The notes beneath the pieces were generated by a model, which was not told the origin of the DNA, did no database searches, and saw only the letters and a program-made list of their open reading frames with translations. Below are positions 8,066 through 11,800 of a stretch of DNA of 11,800 bases, one piece after another. The position numbers were made by a program, and so were the translations under genes. Source of the stretch: Paracoccaceae bacterium (GTDB lineage: Bacteria > Pseudomonadota > Alphaproteobacteria > Rhodobacterales > Rhodobacteraceae); assembly GCA_003511785.1 (NCBI GenBank), contig DOIS01000398.1:1-11800 (forward strand), in the 5' to 3' direction. Positions within the stretch are counted from its first letter, which is position 1. Each line of letters opens with the position of its first letter.

Positions 8066-10546
8066 TCAGTCCAGTGTGCGCGTGACCTCTTCGCGTTCGA
8101 AAATCTCGATCACGTCCCCGGGACGGATGTCGTCGTAATTCTCGAAGGCCATGCCGCATTCTTGGCCGGACTGCACTTCGGTTACTTCGTCCTTGAACCG
8201 CTTGAGCGTCTTCAGCGTGCCCTCGTGGATCACCACGTTGTCGCGCAGAAGGCGCACCCCGGCAGACCGCCGCGCGATGCCCTCGGTCACGAGACAACCG
8301 GCCACCTTGCCAATGTTCGAGACCTTGAACACTTCCTTGATCTCGGCATGGCCGATGAAGTTCTCGCGCACCTCCGCCGAGAGCAGACCGCTGGCCGCCG
8401 CCTTCACGTCGTCGACCAGGTCGTAGATCACGCTGTAATACCGGATCTCGACGCCCTTCTGGTTGGCGGTGTTGCGCGCGCTGGCATTGGCGCGCACGTT
8501 GAAGCCGAGGATCGGGGCACCGGACGCCTCGGCGAGGCCCACGTCGGTCTCGGTGATCGCACCGACGCCGAAATGCAGCACGCGCACGCGCACCTCTTCG
8601 TTGCCGATCTTCTCCATCGCCTGGACGATCGCCTCGGCCGAGCCCTGAACGTCGGCCTTGACCACGATGGGCAGTTCCTTGATGTTCTCATCCGCCTTCG
8701 CCTTGGCGAGAAGCTGATCCAGCGAGGTCGCGGCCCCGGCGGCGGCGCGTTTGTCCTTGGCCGCCTGGTGGCGATACTCGGCGATCTCGCGGGCTTGCGC
8801 CTCGGTCTCGACGACATTGAGCACGTCACCGGCCTCGGGCGTGCCGTTGATGCCCAGCACCTCGACCGGCACCGACGGGCCGGCCTCTTTCACGCGCTCG
8901 CCCTTGTCGTTGATGAGCGCGCGAACGCGGCCGTATTGCTCGCCCACGACGAAGACGTCGCCCTGGCGCAGCGTGCCGGTCTGAACCAGCACTGTGGCGA
9001 CCGGGCCGCGGCCCACGTCCAGCTGCGCCTCGATCACGGCGCCCTCGGCGGCGCGGTCGGGGTTGGCCTTGAGTTCGAGGATCTCGGCCTGCAGCGCGAT
9101 GGCCTCCAGCAATTCGTCCAGACCCTGGCCGGTGATGGCGGAGACCTCGACATCCTGCACGTCGCCGGACATCTTCTCGACGATCACCTCGTGATGCAGC
9201 AGGTCGGTGCGCACCTTGTCGGGTTCGGCGCCGGGCTTGTCGATCTTGTTGATCGCAACGATCATAGGCACCTCGGCAGCCTTGGCGTGATTGATCGCCT
9301 CGACGGTTTGCGGCATCACCGCGTCATCCGCAGCGACAACCAAGACCACGATATCCGTGACCTGTGCCCCGCGCGACCGCATCGAGGTGAAGGCCGCGTG
9401 GCCCGGCGTGTCAAGGAAGGACAGGGTCGCGCCGCTGTCGGTCTGCACCTGGTAGGCGCCGATATGCTGCGTGATGCCGCCGGCTTCGCCGGAGACGACC
9501 TTGGCGTCGCGGATCGCGTCCAGAAGCGAGGTCTTGCCGTGGTCCACATGGCCCATGATCGTGATGACCGGCGGGCGCGGGCGCAGATCTTCGGGCTTGT
9601 CCTCTTCGGTCTTGAGCACGTCCTCGACATCGGCATCGGACACGCGCACCACGCGGTGGCCGAATTCCTCGATGATGAGTTCGGCGGTATCGGCGTCGAT
9701 GGACTGGTTCTGCGTGACCATCATGCCCATCTGCATCAGCGACTTGACCACGTCGGCCACGCGCTCGGCCATGCGGTTGGCCAGTTCCGACACGACGATC
9801 GTCTCGGGCAGTTGCACGTCGCGGATGACCTTTTCGCGTTCGACCGGGCCGCCCATCGCTTTCTGGCGGGCGCGCTCCTGCTTGCGCTTCATCGCGGCCA
9901 TGGACTTCTGCCGGCCACCTTCGCCCGACAGCGCCTGGTTCAGGGTCAGCTTGCCCGACCGGCGGCCATCGTCGCGGCCCTTGCCGCGCGACGGACGCTG
10001 TTCACGCTCGCGCTTGGCCTTGCGCGGCGCGGCGGGGGCAGGTTTGCCGGCCGGCGCCCGTTGCGTTTCGGCCTTGGGATCGGGTTGCGGTGCGGCGGCG
10101 GCCTGCTTGGCGGCCTCTTCCTCCTCGCGGCGCTTGCGCTCCTCGTCCTCGGCCTTCTGGCGCGCCTTTTCCTCGGCCTCGCGCTGCTCGCGCTCCTTGG
10201 CCTCGGCCTCGGCACGGCGGCGTTCTCGCTCCTCGGCGCGGGCCTTTTCCTCGGCCTCGCGCTGGGCGGCCTCTTCGGCCTCGCGTGCCTTGGCGGCCTG
10301 AAGCGCCTTCAGCCGGCGCTCCATCTCGGCGTCGGAAATCCCGGCGGGACGCTTGGTCTGTTTGCCCGAAGACGTCGGCGAGGACCCGGCAGGCTTGGAT
10401 GCGCCGGTCTTGGGCACCACAACGCGCTTGCGCTTGGTTTCCACCACGACGTTCTTCGTCCGCCCGTGGCTGAAGCTCTGCTTCACATTGCCCGGGCGCG
10501 AGCCGCCGCGCAGTCCCAAAGTCTTTTTCCCGTCACTATCGCTCAT
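8066..10546 (-). CDS. infB: Translation initiation factor IF-2
   Basis: IF-2 is the GTPase that brings initiator fMet-tRNA to the small ribosomal subunit and promotes subunit joining. The product is 826 residues. It begins MSDSDGKKTLGLRGG, the usual alphaproteobacterial IF-2 N-terminus, followed by a basic segment to about residue 70. Residues 71-150 are an extremely charged Glu/Arg/Lys/Ala stretch likely to form a long helix or coiled coil. Residues 150-240 are basic and low complexity. An IF2 N-terminal-type domain lies at about 245-300 (LPETIVVSELANRMA). The G domain carries G1 GHVDHGKT (332-339), G2 GGITQHIG (356-363), G3 DTPGH (379-383), G4 NKID (433-436) and G5 SAITG (469-473), all intact. 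The remaining half contains domains II, III and the tRNA-binding C-terminal domain, ending in EIFEREEVTRTLD. The gene follows the YlxR-type gene by 8 bases and belongs to the nusA operon. The usual rbfA does not follow; infB is the last gene here. Confidence 0.98.
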   Translation of the reverse strand: MSDSDGKKTLGLRGGSRPGNVKQSFSHGRTKNVVVETKRKRVVVPKTGASKPAGSSPTSSGKQTKRPAGISDAEMERRLKALQAAKAREAEEAAQREAEEKARAEERERRRAEAEAKEREQREAEEKARQKAEDEERKRREEEEAAKQAAAAPQPDPKAETQRAPAGKPAPAAPRKAKREREQRPSRGKGRDDGRRSGKLTLNQALSGEGGRQKSMAAMKRKQERARQKAMGGPVEREKVIRDVQLPETIVVSELANRMAERVADVVKSLMQMGMMVTQNQSIDADTAELIIEEFGHRVVRVSDADVEDVLKTEEDKPEDLRPRPPVITIMGHVDHGKTSLLDAIRDAKVVSGEAGGITQHIGAYQVQTDSGATLSFLDTPGHAAFTSMRSRGAQVTDIVVLVVAADDAVMPQTVEAINHAKAAEVPMIVAINKIDKPGAEPDKVRTDLLHHEVIVEKMSGDVQDVEVSAITGQGLDELLEAIALQAEILELKANPDRAAEGAVIEAQLDVGRGPVATVLVQTGTLRQGDVFVVGEQYGRVRALINDKGERVKEAGPSVPVEVLGINGTPEAGDVLNVVETEAQAREIAEYRHQAAKDKRAAAGAATSLDQLLAKAKADENIKELPIVVKADVQGSAEAIVQAMEKIGNEEVRVRVLHFGVGAITETDVGLAEASGAPILGFNVRANASARNTANQKGVEIRYYSVIYDLVDDVKAAASGLLSAEVRENFIGHAEIKEVFKVSNIGKVAGCLVTEGIARRSAGVRLLRDNVVIHEGTLKTLKRFKDEVTEVQSGQECGMAFENYDDIRPGDVIEIFEREEVTRTLD
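10164..10264 (-). repeat. Internal direct repeat in the charged region of infB
   Basis: Two identical 23-base copies lie at 10164-10186 and 10242-10264, exactly 78 bases (26 codons) apart and in the same frame. They encode QREAEEKA at residues 95-102 and 121-128. The sequence between them also varies on a Glu/Arg/Ala theme, so the region appears to have grown by tandem duplication within the charged helix. Confidence 0.7.
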
Positions 10547-10554
10547 AAAGCTCT

Positions 10555-11175
10555 TTATCCTTCCCGACGGCCCCTGCCGCCGTCCACTTCGCGCAACCCG
10601 CGTAACCGTTGCGCTTCCTCTACAACACGTTCGCTGAGTCCACCAGAGGCGAGCGCTGCATGTATCACAGTTTGCCGTCCGAAGGCCATGCCCAGCTCAT
10701 CGGCGCTCAGCCAACCGACATATTTCCCGAAATGCGGAGTGCTGAGTTTCGACTTGCCCCGCGACGACCCATCGGTCGCCTGGATCAGCACCCGGGCCCG
10801 CTCTTGGTCGAGCATGGCCTTGACCTTTTCGTATCCGGCAACCGCGTCGCCGGATTTGCGCGCCAAGCTGATCAGGTCGATCAACCGCCGGGCCAGCAAA
10901 GCCTCGACCGCGTCGACCAGACCGTCCGGCACCTTGACCGGTGCCTTCAGTCCGCGGGCGAACAGGTTCTTCTTTGCCGCCTTGTCCAGCGCCGCCCGCT
11001 CGGCAGATACATAGACGCCGCGTCCCGGGAGTTTTCCCGCAATATCGGGCACGACTTCGCTCTCGGGCCCGGCCACGAACCGTATCAGGCCATATTTAGG
11101 ACGCGATTCGCCGGTCGCAATACACTTGCGTTCGGGACCGTCCCTGCGGTCTTTGTAGGCGCCACCGCGACCCAT
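10555..11175 (-). CDS. ylxR: YlxR-type RNA-binding protein fused to an L7Ae-like domain
   Basis: A 206-residue protein with two parts. Residues about 14-80 match the YlxR (DUF448) family: GPERKCIATGE (13-23), LIRFVAGPE (30-38) and KLPGRGVYV (48-56) are its hallmark stretches. Residues about 95-185 resemble the L7Ae/YlxQ fold: RRLIDLISLARKSGDAVAGYEKV (start 96), the VLIQATDGS strand (129-137) and ELGMAFGR (160-167). In Gram-positive bacteria these are two separate genes, ylxR and ylxQ, between nusA and infB; the single fused gene is usual in alphaproteobacteria. Both parts are thought to bind RNA, probably ribosomal or transcription-complex RNA, but the precise role is not settled. The tail (186-206) is basic and Gly/Arg-rich. 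The start at 11175 has only a weak GGGG five bases upstream, suggesting coupling to nusA translation. It is 23 bases after nusA and 8 bases before infB. Confidence 0.9.
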   Translation of the reverse strand: MGRGGAYKDRRDGPERKCIATGESRPKYGLIRFVAGPESEVVPDIAGKLPGRGVYVSAERAALDKAAKKNLFARGLKAPVKVPDGLVDAVEALLARRLIDLISLARKSGDAVAGYEKVKAMLDQERARVLIQATDGSSRGKSKLSTPHFGKYVGWLSADELGMAFGRQTVIHAALASGGLSERVVEEAQRLRGLREVDGGRGRREG

Positions 11176-11186
11176 CCGGACCCCAT

Positions 11187-11208
11187 CGGAGCCTGAGATC
11201 AGGCTCCG
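11187..11208. repeat. Perfect inverted repeat over the nusA stop codon
   Basis: Ten-base arms at 11187-11196 and 11199-11208 are separated by two bases. The repeat includes the nusA stop (11199-11201) and ends 11 bases before the ylxR start. In RNA it would form a stem of up to nine pairs with a small loop. There is no T-tract, so it is not a normal terminator. Confidence 0.7.
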
Positions 11209-11800
11209 GCCTCCTCGGTCGGATTTTCGGCCTCGGGCTCTTCGTCCTGGGCCTTGAGCTCTTCGGGATCGACCCAGCCCAGCAGGATGCGCGCGGTCAT
11301 GACCATGTCCTGCGCTTCCTCCAGGGAGACGTCGAAGGGTTCGAGCAAGCCGTCATCCTTGACCCGCTCACCGTCAACGGTGGTCCAGCCGCCGGCCAGC
11401 TCCCAGTCGGCGCAGGTGGCGAAATCCTCCAACGTCTTGATGCCATCCTCGGCCAGCGCCTCGACCATCTGCGGCGTCAGCCCTTCGAACTCGATCAAAC
11501 TGTCCTCGGCACCCAACTCGCGGGCATGGTCCAGCGCCTTGCGGGCCTGCTCCTCGAGGAAGTCGCGGGCGCGGGCCTGCAATTCCTCGGCGGTGCCCTC
11601 GTCCACCCCGTCGATCACCAGAAGCTCGTCCAGCTCGACATAGGCGACTTCTTCCAGCGTGGTGAAACCCTCGGAGACCAGGAGCTGGGCAAAGAACTCG
11701 TCCAGGTCCAGCGTTTCCATGAAGAGCTGGGTTCGCTCCTCGAATTCCTTCTGGCGGCGGGCGGATTCCTCGGCCTCAGTCATGATGTCGATGTCCAGCC
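11199..11800 (-). CDS. nusA: Transcription termination/antitermination factor NusA, C-terminal part
   Basis: NusA binds RNA polymerase and nascent RNA and modulates pausing, termination and antitermination. Only the last 199 codons are in the window; the frame is open to the right edge, and the first residues (LDIDIM) are the end of the second KH domain as it joins the C-terminal region. The ATG at 11783 is therefore internal. Two helix-hairpin-helix-like acidic repeats follow, as in proteobacterial NusA: DLDEFFAQLLVSEGFTTLEE with DELLVIDGVDEGTAEELQ, then GLTPQMVEALAEDGIKTLED. The second repeat is followed by an insert (WELAGGWTTVDGERVKDDG) of the kind seen in alphaproteobacterial NusA. The tail is acidic, ending in ENPTEEAGA. 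The gene heads the visible nusA-ylxR-infB cluster; rimP would be expected upstream, outside the window. Confidence 0.95.
   Translation of the reverse strand, partial: LDIDIMTEAEESARRQKEFEERTQLFMETLDLDEFFAQLLVSEGFTTLEEVAYVELDELLVIDGVDEGTAEELQARARDFLEEQARKALDHARELGAEDSLIEFEGLTPQMVEALAEDGIKTLEDFATCADWELAGGWTTVDGERVKDDGLLEPFDVSLEEAQDMVMTARILLGWVDPEELKAQDEEPEAENPTEEAGA

Noticed and set aside
10545..10558. Short inverted repeat ATAAAG/CTTTAT between ylxR and infB
   Set aside because: The arms are only six bases and AT-rich with a two-base spacer, next to a start codon; chance is an adequate explanation.
8162..11014. 950-codon open frame on the plus strand opposite infB and ylxR
   Set aside because: It is antisense to two certain genes. 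In GC-rich genes the codons TTA, CTA and TCA are rare, so an antisense frame can stay open for long stretches. Its product is a low-complexity Leu/Gly/Ala/His mix without recognisable motifs.

Overview
The window looks like a chromosomal housekeeping segment of an alphaproteobacterium, most probably a Rhodobacterales (Roseobacter-type) bacterium. This rests on the high G+C content, the alphaproteobacterial look of SecA, IF-2, ArgJ and the NusA C-terminus, the fused YlxR/L7Ae-like protein between nusA and infB, and a divergent secA / peptidyl-prolyl isomerase-argJ-mutT arrangement that I recall from that group. No mobile element, phage gene, CRISPR array, tRNA or rRNA was seen. The order could not be compared with any database here.

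Layout from left to right. Positions 1-2170 (minus strand) hold two exported-protein genes. The first is a conserved protein of unknown function (1184-2170). The second, 20 bases downstream of it, is a phosphate-type periplasmic substrate-binding protein (1-1163) that runs off the left edge. Upstream of both on the same strand is secA (2274-4994), separated from them by a strong hairpin with a short T-tract (2214-2239). A 186-base divergent promoter region follows; its secA side has a good -35 with 17-base spacing. On the plus strand comes a tightly packed run of a periplasmic parvulin-type isomerase (5181-6035), argJ (6039-7265, TTG start) and mutT (7262-7660, GTG start overlapping the argJ stop by four bases).

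A 196-base AT-rich stretch (7661-7856) then precedes a 43-codon gene (7857-7988) with a strong ribosome binding site and a strong terminator. The rest of the window, on the minus strand, is the transcription/translation cluster nusA (partial, 11199-11800), ylxR-L7Ae fusion (10555-11175) and infB (8066-10546), transcribed towards the small gene and meeting it at the shared terminator.

Functionally the window combines protein export and periplasmic folding (SecA, parvulin, exported proteins), arginine biosynthesis (ArgJ), nucleotide-pool sanitation (MutT), and elongation/initiation factors (NusA, IF-2). I see no new multi-gene system. The items most worth a second look are the 43-residue protein with its AT-rich leader, the exported protein pair behind the secA terminator, a perfect inverted repeat over the nusA stop codon, and a duplicated segment in the IF-2 N-terminal charged region.
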